Origin: Cytophagaceae bacterium
GTDB taxonomy: Bacteria > Bacteroidota > Bacteroidia > Flavobacteriales > Flavobacteriaceae
Direction of reading: 5' to 3'
Length of the DNA: 64,000 nucleotides
Assembly: GCA_002710685.1 (NCBI GenBank)
Contig: PALD01000080.1
Coordinates: 186,001 to 250,000 of the forward strand
Shown in pieces: positions 34,390 to 45,056 of this stretch (positions are counted from its first letter, which is position 1; each line of letters starts with the position of its first letter). A program made the position numbers and the translations under genes. The notes below the pieces were generated by a model. That model did not search any database, was not told the DNA's origin, and saw only the letters and a list, made by a program, of their open reading frames with translations.

Positions 34390-37221
34390 ATGGCCGAAAT
34401 AGAAGAATTCATAGAGGTTTATGGTGCGCGGGTGCACAACCTTAAAAACATAGATGTTAAGATACCACGGGAGAAACTGGTGGTGATTACCGGGCTTTCG
34501 GGCAGCGGTAAAAGTTCACTTGCCTTTGATACGATATATGCAGAGGGACAACGACGATATATTGAAACCTTTTCAGCATATGCCAGGCAGTTTCTGGGCG
34601 GTCTTGAGCGCCCTGATGTTGATAAGATTCAAGGGCTTTCGCCCGTTATCGCCATAGAACAAAAGACCACTAGCCGCAGCCCAAGGAGTACGGTGGGAAC
34701 AATTACTGAAATCTATGATTTTCTGCGCCTGCTGTATGCCCGCGCCAGTGATGCCTATAGCTATGTAACGGGCGAGAAGATGGTGAGCTACAGTGATGAG
34801 CAAATCAAGGACCTCATCATAGAAGATTATGCCGGCAAGCGTATAAACATACTTGCCCCGGTAATACGTAGCAGAAAGGGACATTACCGCGAACTTTTTG
34901 AATCCATCGCTAAACAGGGATTTGTAAAAGTGCGCGTAGATGGTGAGATCCTTGACATTACAAAGGGGATGAAGGTTGACCGGTACAAGACCCACGATAT
35001 CGAGATTGTCATTGACAGGCTCAAGGTCGAGAACAACAAGGATATGGGCAAGAGGCTGCTGGAAACCATCAATACCGCAATGTACCACGGCGAGGACGTG
35101 CTCATGGTCATAGACCATGACACGGACGAAGCAAGATTTTTTAGCAGGAGCTTGATGTGCCCCACCTCTGGTATCTCCTACCCTAATCCTGAACCCAATA
35201 ATTTTTCGTTCAATTCGCCAAAAGGCGCCTGCCCTACCTGTAACGGCATCGGGCAACTACGTGTGGTGAATACTGACAAGATTATACCAGATCCTGATAA
35301 ATCCATCCGGGCGGGGGGACTTGAACCGCATGGACCGCAAAAGAAAAACTGGATCTTTAAACAGCTTGAGCTCATCGCGCAGCGCTTTAACTTTAGCCTC
35401 AACGACCCCATCAAGGATATCCCCAGGGATGCCCTGGAGGTCATCCTTCACGGAGGTAATGAACGCTTTGCCGTTGAGTCAAAATCCCTGGGTATCACAC
35501 GTGATTACAAGATTGATTTTGAAGGTGTTGCTACGTTTATTGAGAACACGTACAACAACAATGATTCAACCTCTTTGAGAAGATGGGCAAAAGCGTACAT
35601 GGACAAGGTGGAATGCCCAGATTGCGAAGGTTCGCGGTTGCGTAAGGAGTCGCTTTATTTCCGTGTAAACGAAAAAAGCATTGCAGACCTCGCAAACATG
35701 GATATCATCGACCTTGCGGAATGGTTTGAAAACCTGCCAAAACAACTGAGTGCAAAACAAGAAGCCATCGCGGGAGAAATCCTAAAGGAAATCAACTCAC
35801 GCATCAGCTTCTTGATCAATGTGGGGCTCACCTACCTGACGCTCAACAGGAGCTCAAAATCACTTTCGGGGGGAGAAGCACAGCGCATACGCCTGGCGAC
35901 ACAGATAGGTTCTCAACTGGTGGGCGTGCTGTATATTCTTGACGAACCCAGCATTGGCCTGCACCAAAGGGATAACGAAAAACTCATCAACTCGCTGGAA
36001 TCGCTTAGGGATATAGGCAATTCTGTAATCGTGGTGGAGCATGACAAGGACATGATCTTGCGTGCCGACCATGTGATTGACATAGGCCCACGGGCAGGAA
36101 AGCACGGCGGTGAGATCATAAGCCAGGGAAGCCCTGCTGAACTTGAAGGACAGCACACCCTCACAACGGGTTACCTTAGCGGGGAAAAAGAAATCCCAGT
36201 GCCCAAGGAACGCAGAAAGGGAAATGGAAAAAAAATCACCCTCAAAGGTGCTACCGGCAACAACCTGAAGAACGTGAACGTTGATTTTCCGCTGGGGAAA
36301 ATGATCGTGGTCACGGGCGTCTCCGGCAGTGGCAAATCTACCCTGATCAACGAGACCCTCTACCCTATCATGAACGCACATTATTTTAATGGCGTCAAAG
36401 TGCCCCAGCCCTACAAAAGCATTTCTGGGCTGGACAATTGCGACAAGGTGATTGACATCAACCAGTCGCCCATAGGGAGGACACCACGTTCCAATCCTGC
36501 AACATATACGGGGGTCTTTAGTGAAATACGCAGCCTCTTTGCAAAAATACCCGAGGCGATGATACGTGGGTATAAACCGGGACGTTTTAGCTTTAATGTG
36601 GCGGGCGGTAGGTGCGAGACCTGCAAAGGTGGTGGCCTACGGGTGATTGAGATGAACTTCTTGCCAGATGTGTACGTGGAGTGTGAGACCTGCCAGGGAA
36701 AACGCTTTAACCGAGAGACGCTGGAGATTAGATACAAGGGCAAGTCCATTGCTGACGTGCTCGAGATGACCATCAATGAAGCCGTGGATTTCTTTGAACA
36801 CATCCCAAAGATATACAGAAAGGTAAAAACCATACAGGATGTGGGATTGGGTTATATCTCGCTGGGGCAACAGTCCACAACGCTGTCTGGGGGCGAGGCA
36901 CAGCGTATCAAACTTGCTACAGAACTCTCAAAGCGAGATACCGGCAATACCTTTTATATCCTTGACGAGCCCACAACAGGATTACACTTTGAAGACATAC
37001 GGGTATTGATGGAAGTCCTTAACAGGCTTGTTGACAAGGGTAATACCATCTTGATCATAGAGCATAACATGGATGTGATAAAAATGGCAGATTATATCAT
37101 AGATATAGGCCATGAAGGCGGTAAAGGGGGCGGTGAGCTTATCGCAAAAGGCACTCCTGAAGAAATTATCAAGAAGAAAAAGAGTTATACTGCACAATTT
37201 TTAGCAAAAGAATTATCTTAG
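34390..37221 (+). CDS. uvrA: Excinuclease ABC subunit A
   Basis: UvrA of 943 residues is the damage-recognition ATPase of nucleotide excision repair. Two ABC modules are present, with Walker A at GLSGSGKSS (35-43) and GVSGSGKST, signatures [20 protein letters not shown] and [17 protein letters not shown], and zinc modules [26 protein letters not shown] and CETCQGKRF. The start [20 protein letters not shown] fits homologues; ATG 34360 is rejected because it overlaps a -7 element. It stands alone, with a LOG gene 34 bases after it. Confidence 0.97.
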   Translation: MAEIEEFIEVYGARVHNLKNIDVKIPREKLVVITGLSGSGKSSLAFDTIYAEGQRRYIETFSAYARQFLGGLERPDVDKIQGLSPVIAIEQKTTSRSPRSTVGTITEIYDFLRLLYARASDAYSYVTGEKMVSYSDEQIKDLIIEDYAGKRINILAPVIRSRKGHYRELFESIAKQGFVKVRVDGEILDITKGMKVDRYKTHDIEIVIDRLKVENNKDMGKRLLETINTAMYHGEDVLMVIDHDTDEARFFSRSLMCPTSGISYPNPEPNNFSFNSPKGACPTCNGIGQLRVVNTDKIIPDPDKSIRAGGLEPHGPQKKNWIFKQLELIAQRFNFSLNDPIKDIPRDALEVILHGGNERFAVESKSLGITRDYKIDFEGVATFIENTYNNNDSTSLRRWAKAYMDKVECPDCEGSRLRKESLYFRVNEKSIADLANMDIIDLAEWFENLPKQLSAKQEAIAGEILKEINSRISFLINVGLTYLTLNRSSKSLSGGEAQRIRLATQIGSQLVGVLYILDEPSIGLHQRDNEKLINSLESLRDIGNSVIVVEHDKDMILRADHVIDIGPRAGKHGGEIISQGSPAELEGQHTLTTGYLSGEKEIPVPKERRKGNGKKITLKGATGNNLKNVNVDFPLGKMIVVTGVSGSGKSTLINETLYPIMNAHYFNGVKVPQPYKSISGLDNCDKVIDINQSPIGRTPRSNPATYTGVFSEIRSLFAKIPEAMIRGYKPGRFSFNVAGGRCETCKGGGLRVIEMNFLPDVYVECETCQGKRFNRETLEIRYKGKSIADVLEMTINEAVDFFEHIPKIYRKVKTIQDVGLGYISLGQQSTTLSGGEAQRIKLATELSKRDTGNTFYILDEPTTGLHFEDIRVLMEVLNRLVDKGNTILIIEHNMDVIKMADYIIDIGHEGGKGGGELIAKGTPEEIIKKKKSYTAQFLAKELS

Positions 37222-37255
37222 GCACTTTTGCATACATTAAAACATACAGATCACA

Positions 37256-37945
37256 ATGAGAAATGAAGCGAGACCAAAACGATGGAACGAAATTAAAACC
37301 AATGACTCCTGGGCAATATTCAAGATCATGGGAGAATTTGTCAATGGTTTTGAAAAGCTAAGTCGCATTGGTCCCTGTGTTTCGATTTTTGGGAGTGCAC
37401 GTACCAAGCCAGACATGAAATATTACAAGCTGGCCGAGGCCGTAGCAAAAAAAATCGTTGAAGGTGGCTATGGCGTGATCACGGGCGGTGGCCCAGGAAT
37501 CATGGAAGCGGCTAACAAAGGTGCACATCTTGCAGGGGGCACATCTGTAGGGTTGAATATTGACCTGCCCTTTGAGCAACATGACAATCCCTACATCGAT
37601 AGTGACAAGAGTCTTGATTTTGACTATTTCTTTGTACGCAAGGTGATGTTTGTTAAATATTCACAGGGTTTTGTGGTACTTCCAGGAGGCTTTGGCACGC
37701 TAGATGAACTCTTTGAGGCAATCACGCTCATACAGACGCACAAGATTGATAAATTTCCCATCATCCTGGTGGGTACTGATTACTGGAAAGATTTGCTTTC
37801 CTGGATCAAGAATACCCTTTTTGACAGTTTTCAGAATATCAGCGAGGGTGATATCGACCTGGTGCACCTTGTCGATACTGAGGATGAAGTGCTTGAGGCC
37901 CTTAATGAATTCTACTCAAAATATCAGTTGAGCCCCAATTTTTAA
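37256..37945 (+). CDS. LOG-family (TIGR00730) protein
   Basis: A 229-residue Rossmann-like protein with GVITGGGPGIMEAANKGAHLAGG and the LOG motif PGGFGTLDELFEAITLIQT. Family members act as nucleotide 5'-monophosphate phosphoribohydrolases (cytokinin-activating in plants, purine/pyrimidine nucleosidases in bacteria). Follows uvrA by 34 bases. Cytoplasmic. Confidence 0.9.
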   Translation: MRNEARPKRWNEIKTNDSWAIFKIMGEFVNGFEKLSRIGPCVSIFGSARTKPDMKYYKLAEAVAKKIVEGGYGVITGGGPGIMEAANKGAHLAGGTSVGLNIDLPFEQHDNPYIDSDKSLDFDYFFVRKVMFVKYSQGFVVLPGGFGTLDELFEAITLIQTHKIDKFPIILVGTDYWKDLLSWIKNTLFDSFQNISEGDIDLVHLVDTEDEVLEALNEFYSKYQLSPNF

Positions 37946-38072
37946 ATATTTCGCCGCAAGGCAAACCAACACAGCTTTTATTACGTTAAGGTATAGAAAT
38001 TGATTGCCTCTACTAACCCTGCCAAAATCAAATTGCTATTTATAAAGAAAACCTAAAAAACACACGACACCC

Positions 38073-40928
38073 TTGAGCAAGAACTTGCCCCTGGTCCTAT
38101 TCCTGATTTTTACAATACCCTTTGGGGTTTTTGGCCAGCAGTCCATAGCGATAAATGGTAGCCTGGAGCCAGATACCCATACCATAAAGATGGGTGAAGA
38201 TGTTGTTTTTGCAAACACCTCTCAAGATACCCTGCACGAAATCTATTTTAACGACTGGGCCAACAGTTTTAGCGCAAAGCGCACGGAGCTGGGCAAGCGG
38301 TTTGAGGCAAATTATGACCGCAGTTTTCACCTAGCTTCAGAGCGGTTGAGGGGCAACACTTACGTGGAAAGGGCCACAAATGCAACGTATGACGACCTTG
38401 AATTTGACCGTCCAGATGGCATTGCAGACGTGCTCCGGGTAAAGCTGGACAAACCATTGCCCCCGGGCGAAAGCGTAAAATTACACCTGTTCATCCAGGT
38501 AAAACTGCCTGATAGTAAATTTACGGGCTATGGAGCCCTGAGCAATGGTGATTATAACTTGAGGTTCTGGTACCTCACCCCTGCCGTTTATGATGGTGAG
38601 TGGCACTATTATAGCAACAAGGACCTGGACGACCTCTACACCCTTGCCACAGATTATGATATCACGCTATCAGTGCCCAAAAATTATGAGGTCATCACGG
38701 AGCTTGAAAAAAAGAACAACGGCACATCATACGTTTCTGGGCATTATATTGTATCACTCAAAGGTGAAAAGCGTACAAATGCGACCATCTATCTACGCCA
38801 GTTTTCTAATTTTGAAAATATAAAGACAGATAAGGTTGAAGTTATCACAAATATCATGGATGACAAGGTCTCGCAGGTAAACCGCGTGCTCATCGTTGAT
38901 AAAATAGTGTCTTACCTCAATAAAGAACTGGGTGATTATCCTTTTCAAAAACTGCTCATCTCTCAACTGGATTATAAGGAAAACCCTGTTTACGGCCTTA
39001 ATCAGCTCCCTGATATTATCAGCCCGTTTTCTCATGATTTTCTCTATGAACTAAAAATCCTGAAGACCGCTATCAACGATTATGTTGACAATGCACTTGT
39101 CTTTAACCCACGCGAAGACCGCTGGGTAAGCGATGCCATCAAGATCAACCTCATGATGCGCTATATGGATGTGTATTACCCCAAGGTAAAAGTGCTGGGC
39201 GACCTCACACGCTTTTGGGTGGTGCGTCAATTCAACCTCTCCAAGGTGGAGTTCAACGACCAGTTTCCATTACTGTACCTGCACATGGCGAGGCTCAACC
39301 TTGACCAGCCCCTGACCCAGCCTTATGACAGCCTTATCAAGTTCAACAAGAACATCGCAAATGCCTACAAGGCAGGTGCCGGCCTTAAATATATAGATGA
39401 CTACGTCAATGCAAACACGGTTGAAAGGACCATTAAGGAGTTTTACGCAGATAAGTTGCTAAAAGCCACAAATTCTGGTGAGTTTGAAGAAATGCTGCGA
39501 GAGAATATTTCGCTTAAAGCGAAAGAAGATGGAACGTTGAAAAACCTGGACTGGTTTTTTGATGACTATGTAAGCACCCGAAAAAAAATAGATTACAAGT
39601 TCAACGAGGTAAAGAAAAAAGGAGATTCAATCTACTTGACCCTCAAGAACAAGCGCGGTACAAAATTTCCCATCCCGGTCTACGGTATGTATAAAGACAG
39701 TATTGTGTCAAAAAAATGGCTGAATGGTTTTGAAAAGGACACCACGGTGGCCATTGCCTCTCAGGGAGTTGACCGTGTTGCCATAAACGCAGAGGGCATC
39801 GTGCCAGAGTACAACAGGAGGGACAATTATAAAAAGGTCAACCCATTCTTGTTCAAAAAGCCCATACAGTTCAAGCTGCTCCAGGACATCGAGGACCCGT
39901 CAAAAGACCAGGTCTTCTTTATGCCCGTTTTTGAGTACAACTATTATGATGGGGTACAGCTGGGTATAAACATGTACAACAAGACCGTACTTACCAAGGC
40001 CTTTAATTATAGCGTTGAGCCCATTTATGGTCTTAAATCAAACAATATTTCAGGAGGGGTGGGCCTGCGCTATACCCAAAATATAGAAGAAGGAAACCTT
40101 TATGCTATCCGTTATGGTTTTGGCGGCTCCACTTCTTCCTACGCACCAGATGCATACTATAGAAAGTTCACGCCCTACATCACCTTTGGCTTCAGGACAG
40201 ATGATTACCGCAGTGACAAGCGCCAGTTCTTGAGTATTAGCAGTGTTAACGTGAACCGGGACGAGAGCGACGTCATCATTAATGATGACCCCAATTATAG
40301 CGTTTTTAACGTCAGGTATGAAAACCGAAACCCCGGGGTCATCAAATCGCTCAACTGGTCAACAGATTTTCAGCTTGCGCAAAAATTCAGCAAGATCAGC
40401 CTTACTGCCCGGTACAGAAAGTTGTTCCTAAACAACCGTTACCTTGACCTCAGGCTTTTTGCCGGGAGCTTTATCTATAACGATAGCCGCTCAGAAGGAG
40501 ATTATTTTAGTTTTGCGCTTGACAGGCCCACGGATTACCTCTTTAATTACAATTATTATGGAAGGTCTGAAGACAGCGGTGTGTTCAGTCAACAGCTCAT
40601 CCTTGCCGAGGGCGGTTTTAAATCAAGACTAGATACCCCGTTTGCAAACCAGTGGATTGCCACGATGAATGCAAGCACCACCATATGGAACTTTTTGCAC
40701 GCGTATGGAGATGTGGGTCTTGTGCACAACAAACAGGACCCCACCCGTTTTGTTTATGACAGTGGCATACGCGCCAGCCTTGTTGAAGACTATTTTGAGC
40801 TTTTCTTCCCCATCTATTCCTCAAATGGCTGGGAGGTGGCACAGCCAGATTATGATCAAAAGATACGGTTTATCGTCACGCTTGACCTACGCACCCTTTT
40901 AAGCCTGTTCACAAGAAAGTGGTATTGA
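38073..40928 (+). CDS. M1-like protein without HExxH, fused to an outer membrane barrel
   Basis: A 951-residue secreted protein that starts at a TTG with signal peptide SKNLPLVLFLIFTIPFGVFGQQ. Residues 25-270 resemble the N-terminal beta domain of M1 aminopeptidases (LDDLYTLATDYDITLSVPKNYEVITELE). Residues 275-520 take the place of the catalytic domain but hold no HExxH; the region reads SPFSHDFLYELKILKTAINDYV. The C-terminal half (about 590-951) is rich in amphipathic strands and ends in ...FTRKWY, typical of an outer membrane beta-barrel. An exact palindrome copy (39508-39524) encodes SLKAK in the linker. No function can be given; a non-enzymatic surface role is likely. Confidence 0.75.
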   Translation: MSKNLPLVLFLIFTIPFGVFGQQSIAINGSLEPDTHTIKMGEDVVFANTSQDTLHEIYFNDWANSFSAKRTELGKRFEANYDRSFHLASERLRGNTYVERATNATYDDLEFDRPDGIADVLRVKLDKPLPPGESVKLHLFIQVKLPDSKFTGYGALSNGDYNLRFWYLTPAVYDGEWHYYSNKDLDDLYTLATDYDITLSVPKNYEVITELEKKNNGTSYVSGHYIVSLKGEKRTNATIYLRQFSNFENIKTDKVEVITNIMDDKVSQVNRVLIVDKIVSYLNKELGDYPFQKLLISQLDYKENPVYGLNQLPDIISPFSHDFLYELKILKTAINDYVDNALVFNPREDRWVSDAIKINLMMRYMDVYYPKVKVLGDLTRFWVVRQFNLSKVEFNDQFPLLYLHMARLNLDQPLTQPYDSLIKFNKNIANAYKAGAGLKYIDDYVNANTVERTIKEFYADKLLKATNSGEFEEMLRENISLKAKEDGTLKNLDWFFDDYVSTRKKIDYKFNEVKKKGDSIYLTLKNKRGTKFPIPVYGMYKDSIVSKKWLNGFEKDTTVAIASQGVDRVAINAEGIVPEYNRRDNYKKVNPFLFKKPIQFKLLQDIEDPSKDQVFFMPVFEYNYYDGVQLGINMYNKTVLTKAFNYSVEPIYGLKSNNISGGVGLRYTQNIEEGNLYAIRYGFGGSTSSYAPDAYYRKFTPYITFGFRTDDYRSDKRQFLSISSVNVNRDESDVIINDDPNYSVFNVRYENRNPGVIKSLNWSTDFQLAQKFSKISLTARYRKLFLNNRYLDLRLFAGSFIYNDSRSEGDYFSFALDRPTDYLFNYNYYGRSEDSGVFSQQLILAEGGFKSRLDTPFANQWIATMNASTTIWNFLHAYGDVGLVHNKQDPTRFVYDSGIRASLVEDYFELFFPIYSSNGWEVAQPDYDQKIRFIVTLDLRTLLSLFTRKWY
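39508..39524. repeat. Palindrome TTTCGCTTAAAGCGAAA in the M1-like gene
   Basis: An exact 17-base copy in the same reading frame as at 31992 (S-L-K-A-K), in a charged, probably exposed helix (LRENISLKAKEDGTLKN). Confidence 0.85.
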
Positions 40929-41072
40929 TTCGCTTTTGCGAAAAGTAATTATCAACTTACCAGTTTTTTAAAGATTTTTTAAATTATACATATCAAAAGA
41001 ATGTTTTAATAGAAAATATTCAATAAAAAACAGTTTTATTAAAATTTTGACATCACTCTAACGTTTTAGGAA

Positions 41073-41103
41073 TTGTTTTGTACGTGCGTTTTTTTTATTT
41101 TTG
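41073..41103 (+). promoter_or_regulatory. Promoter for the fused E1 gene
   Basis: TTG (41073-41075), 20 bases, TATTTTTG (41096-41103) fit the Bacteroidota consensus. The leader is about 17 bases to the ATG at 41125 and removes an earlier in-frame TTG start at 41101. The gap 40929-41072 holds a palindrome remnant (40929-40945) and AT-rich DNA. Confidence 0.6.
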
Positions 41104-41124
41104 CAGAACAACCAAATTTTCCAG

Positions 41125-43533
41125 ATGGCTATTAAAACCGAATCACAGAATGACCTCACTTTTGACGAATTCAAGAAAACGGTACTAGAAGATTATACCG
41201 TTGCCGTCACAAGTAGGGAGTGCAGCGTTCTAGGACGCAGGGAAGTGCTTACCGGCAAGGCAAAATTTGGTATTTTTGGCGATGGTAAAGAAGTACCGCA
41301 ACTCGCCATGGCCAGGGCCTTTAAAAAAGGTGACTGGCGCAGTGGTTATTACCGCGACCAGACCTTGATGATGGCGCTGGGCAACCTCACCATAGAAAAC
41401 CTGTTCTCTGGCCTCTATGCACACACCAGTATTGAGCATGACCCCATGAGCGCAGGCCGCCAGATGGGAGGGCACTTTATGTCACACACCGTAAGGGAAG
41501 ACAACAGCTGGAACAACTTTGTAGATCAATACAACAGCAGTGCAGATGTCTCATGTACCGCTGGTCAAATGCCGCGCTTGGTAGGTCTGGCAGAAGCATC
41601 AAAGCTCTTCAGGAACCTCAAGATAAATGCCGGTACACTATCTAACAATGGTAACGAAGTTGCCTGGGGCACCATAGGAAATGCCAGCACCAGTGAAGGA
41701 ATGTTCTTTGAGGCCATCAATGCGGCTGGTGTTTTACAGATACCCATGGTCACGGCCATCTGGGATGATGATTACGGGATTTCGGTGCCCAACAAGTATC
41801 AAACCACAAAAGAAAGCATTAGCGAAATCCTTTCTGGTTTTCAACGCACTGAAGAACAGGCAGGTTTTGAAATCATAAAAGTCAAGGGATGGGATTATCC
41901 CGCACTTATCTCAGTATTTGAACAGGCCGGAAACATTGCCCGCAACGAGCATGTACCGGTCATTATCCATGTGGTAGAACTTACTCAGCCACAAGGGCAC
42001 AGCACCAGTGGCTCCCATGAACGTTATAAAAGCCAAGCCAGGCTGGAGTGGGAAAAAGAATATGATTGTAACCTCCAGATGAGAAAATGGATGATTGACA
42101 ACCATATTGCCACTGATGAAGAACTCATGGAGCTTGAGAAAAAAACAAAGCGTCGCGTGCGCGAAGGAAAAACAAGTGCATGGCAGGCTTTTGTAAACCC
42201 CATCAAGCAAGATAAGGAGCAAGTTTTAAAAATACTGGATAGCATTATATCACAAAGCGCCAATGCCAGTTTTATAAAACCACTAAAAAATGAACTTGTA
42301 GCAGAGAAAGAGCCGCTTAAACATGATATTCTTACCGTTGCAAGAAAGACATTAAGGTTTGTTATCAAAGAAGATATTTTGGCGAAAGCCGAATTGCAGG
42401 ACTGGGTCACCTCCTACATTAAGGACAATCAGCCACATTTTAGCTCGCACCTGTACAATGAAGGCAATAACAAGGCCACGAACATTCCAGAAGTGGCTCC
42501 CCTATATGATGGCGATAACCTAGTGGATGGCAGGATTGTACTGCGTGATAATTTTGATGCTATTTTTGGTAAAAACGACAAGACGCTCGTATTTGGTGAA
42601 GATGCAGGAAACATAGGCGATGTGAATCAGGGCCTAGAAGGTTTACAAAAAAAATATGGCAAGCTCAGGGTTGCTGATGTGGGTATACGTGAGACCACGA
42701 TTATAGGCCAAGGTATAGGACTTGCCATGCGCGGGTTTAGGCCCATTGCAGAGATTCAATACCTGGATTATATATTTTATGCAATGGCCACCCTTACTGA
42801 TGACCTGGCAACACTAAGGTACAGGACAGCTGGCAAACAGACCGCCCCATTGATCGTCAGGACACGGGGTCATAGGTTAGAGGGAATTTGGCATAGTGGT
42901 AGTCAAATGGGTGCATTGATCCACCTGCTAAGGGGAATGTACATTCTTGTGCCCAGGAACATGACAAAGGCCGCCGGTTTTTACAATACACTCCTGGAGA
43001 GCGATGAGCCCGCCCTTGTCATTGAAAGCCTCAATGGATATCGCTTAAAAGAGCAGATGCCCACAAACCTTGGTGAATTCCGTACCGCGATAGGAAAGGT
43101 CGAGACCATCCGTGAGGGTACAGACATTACCGTGGTTTCTTATGGCAGCACCCTGCGCCTCGTTGAAGAAGCGGCCAAAGACCTTGCAGCGGTTGACATC
43201 TATGTAGAGATCATTGATGCACAGACCCTGCTTCCATTTGATATTCACCACGATACGTTACAAAGCATAAAGAAGACCAATAGGCTTCTCGTGGTCGATG
43301 AGGACGTTCCTGGTGGGGCGTCAGCTTATATCCTGGGCAAAATCACAGAAGAGCAAGGAGCTTATAAATACCTCGATAGCGCACCGCAAACCCTTGCCGC
43401 AAAACAGCACAGGCCGGCCTATGGTTCTGACGGTGACTACTTCTCAAAACCTTCGGCTGAGGATATTTTTGAAAAGATATACGCCATCATGCACGAGGCC
43501 AAGCCCACTGATTTTCCATCATTTTATAAATAG
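41125..43533 (+). CDS. 2-oxoacid dehydrogenase E1, alpha and beta fused
   Basis: An 802-residue thiamine-diphosphate enzyme. Residues 1-400 are E1-alpha (SGYYRDQTLMMALG, GRQMGGHFMSH, and the ThDP-binding GNASTSEGMFFEAINAAG). Residues 450-802 are E1-beta (LVFGEDAGNIGDVNQGLEGLQKKYG, ETTIIGQGIGLAMRGFRPIAEIQYLDYIFYA, DEDVPGGASAYIL). This one-chain form is usual in Bacteroidota for the branched-chain 2-oxoacid dehydrogenase type. E2 and E3 genes are not adjacent. A TTTTGGCGAAAGCC copy lies at 42377-42390, in the linker between the halves. Confidence 0.93.
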   Translation: MAIKTESQNDLTFDEFKKTVLEDYTVAVTSRECSVLGRREVLTGKAKFGIFGDGKEVPQLAMARAFKKGDWRSGYYRDQTLMMALGNLTIENLFSGLYAHTSIEHDPMSAGRQMGGHFMSHTVREDNSWNNFVDQYNSSADVSCTAGQMPRLVGLAEASKLFRNLKINAGTLSNNGNEVAWGTIGNASTSEGMFFEAINAAGVLQIPMVTAIWDDDYGISVPNKYQTTKESISEILSGFQRTEEQAGFEIIKVKGWDYPALISVFEQAGNIARNEHVPVIIHVVELTQPQGHSTSGSHERYKSQARLEWEKEYDCNLQMRKWMIDNHIATDEELMELEKKTKRRVREGKTSAWQAFVNPIKQDKEQVLKILDSIISQSANASFIKPLKNELVAEKEPLKHDILTVARKTLRFVIKEDILAKAELQDWVTSYIKDNQPHFSSHLYNEGNNKATNIPEVAPLYDGDNLVDGRIVLRDNFDAIFGKNDKTLVFGEDAGNIGDVNQGLEGLQKKYGKLRVADVGIRETTIIGQGIGLAMRGFRPIAEIQYLDYIFYAMATLTDDLATLRYRTAGKQTAPLIVRTRGHRLEGIWHSGSQMGALIHLLRGMYILVPRNMTKAAGFYNTLLESDEPALVIESLNGYRLKEQMPTNLGEFRTAIGKVETIREGTDITVVSYGSTLRLVEEAAKDLAAVDIYVEIIDAQTLLPFDIHHDTLQSIKKTNRLLVVDEDVPGGASAYILGKITEEQGAYKYLDSAPQTLAAKQHRPAYGSDGDYFSKPSAEDIFEKIYAIMHEAKPTDFPSFYK

Positions 43534-43670
43534 ATCATGGTATACAGGCCATAATTGACGGGCTGTTTAAACCTTTGAGCACCGTCATGGTCAAATAAAC
43601 CATGTTTTTAGACGGAAAACGCAACATTTGGTATGATTTTCCCGTCTCTTTTTCTAAATTGGCTGCCCCT

Positions 43671-44450
43671 ATGAGAAGAGCTTTTACCATACTTCTATTC
43701 TTTACCATTTCCATAGCTGCCCTTGCGCAGGATCAGGAAGTGGAAGAACGTGATTTTATTGAAGGAACTGTCGTCAATGCGCTTGACGACTCCCCGTTGA
43801 GCAGCGTGAACATCATCAACCTGAACACGGTCAAGGGTTCCATCAGTGAAGAAGATGGCCATTTTAGGGTCAATGCAAAGGTAAATGACACTTTATACTT
43901 CTCCTTTTTAGGTTTTAAGACCTTACAGGTAAGGGTGACCAATGACTGGAAGAAATTTGGAGATGTCAAGGTAAAGATGACCGAGGTAGGTATCGCCCTG
44001 GAAGAAGTGGTTGTAAAAGAAGTAGAACTCACGGGATATCTTGAAATAGATGCCAAGAACGTGCCTGTTTATAAAAACGTAAGATACAGTATTTCTGGAC
44101 TTCCCCAGGGCTACGAAGCAGGTGACAGCCAACCGGGTGCCATCAACAAGGTTTTAAGTGCCGTCTTCAACCCTGCTGATTTTCTCTACAATATCTTTGG
44201 TAAACGCCCGCAGCAAATGCGCAAACTCCGCAAAATCAAGGAAGATGAAAAGATAAGGGAGCTCCTTAGCCAGAAGGTAGATCGAGAAACCCTTGCCGCT
44301 CTCCTGCAGGTGACCACCGTTGATATTGATGAGATCTTGCGCCGTTGTGACTATTCTGAGAGTTTTGTGAGAACTGCAAATGACCTTCAAATCCTTGACG
44401 CCATCAGCAGTTGTTATGAAGAATACAAGGCAATCAACAGGGACCGTTAG
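43671..44450 (+). CDS. CarboxypepD_reg-like secreted protein
   Basis: A 259-residue exported protein. The start MRRAFTILLFFTISIAALAQ (43671) provides a clean signal peptide; a frame 23 codons longer has a hydrophilic non-signal start. Residues 30-120 form a carboxypeptidase-regulatory-like beta sandwich (FIEGTVVNALDDSPLSSVNIINLNTVKGSISEEDGHFRV), as at the start of SusC-type receptors. The remainder is helical and charged (RPQQMRKLRKIKEDEKIRELLSQKVDRETLAALLQ). No barrel follows, so it is periplasmic or surface bound. Confidence 0.82.
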   Translation: MRRAFTILLFFTISIAALAQDQEVEERDFIEGTVVNALDDSPLSSVNIINLNTVKGSISEEDGHFRVNAKVNDTLYFSFLGFKTLQVRVTNDWKKFGDVKVKMTEVGIALEEVVVKEVELTGYLEIDAKNVPVYKNVRYSISGLPQGYEAGDSQPGAINKVLSAVFNPADFLYNIFGKRPQQMRKLRKIKEDEKIRELLSQKVDRETLAALLQVTTVDIDEILRRCDYSESFVRTANDLQILDAISSCYEEYKAINRDR

Positions 44451-44463
44451 TTGTGAGCATTTA

Positions 44464-44488
44464 TTTCTTTCGCTTAAAGCGAAAGAAA
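44464..44488. terminator. Long palindrome acting as probable bidirectional terminator
   Basis: A 25-base perfect inverted repeat (12-base arms TTTCTTTCGCTT and AAGCGAAAGAAA around one base) lies between the convergent 43671 and 44492 genes. It contains an exact 17-base copy of the dispersed palindrome, here extended into T and A runs as needed for termination on both strands. Confidence 0.75.
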
Positions 44489-44491
44489 AAC

Positions 44492-45016
44492 CTATCTCTT
44501 TTCCAACCTCTCCTTAAGGTACACTAGTCCTTCTTCAAAATCCTTGCCTATCATTTTATCCATGTTCATGAAGAGCATGAAAATACTTGATGGAAACTTG
44601 TTTTCTCCATCAAATCCCCAGGTGACCTCCGTCTCCTCCCCCACGGGTTCCACAACCATAAATGCGTTGCTTATGCTTTTCCATGGCTTGAAAAAACGTA
44701 GCTGAGACTCGATACGCTTGCCCTCGAAGATTTCGGTGATTTCCTGCTCCCCGCTGCCCACGTGCTTGTTACCTTCCCATTTTGAGACAAATCCTATCTC
44801 GCCATCCGTCCCGGTAAAGGTCTTTACCATATCTGGGTCCTTTCTCGCCCAGGGAGACCATTCATCCTGGTTTTTAAGGTATTTTAAATATTCAAAAACC
44901 TCATGTGTGGGGCGGTTTATAATTACGCTCCTATGTACATGGTACGTCTTTGGGGCAATGATGGCCAATATGGCAATAAGTATGATGATGGCAAGCAAAA
45001 TGTAAAGAACTATCAT
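44492..45016 (-). CDS. Membrane-anchored SRPBCC/polyketide cyclase-like protein
   Basis: A 174-residue protein with an N-terminal membrane helix (IVLYILLAIIILIAILAIIAP) followed by a START/SRPBCC ligand-binding fold (VHRSVIINRPTHEVFEYLKYLKNQDEWSPW, GSGEQEITEIFEGKRIESQLRF). The ligand is unknown. Convergent with the preceding gene across the palindrome. Confidence 0.85.
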   Translation of the reverse strand: MIVLYILLAIIILIAILAIIAPKTYHVHRSVIINRPTHEVFEYLKYLKNQDEWSPWARKDPDMVKTFTGTDGEIGFVSKWEGNKHVGSGEQEITEIFEGKRIESQLRFFKPWKSISNAFMVVEPVGEETEVTWGFDGENKFPSSIFMLFMNMDKMIGKDFEEGLVYLKERLEKR

Positions 45017-45056
45017 ATGTAGAAGGGTTTATGCTCTCTAAGATACTGAAAATTTA

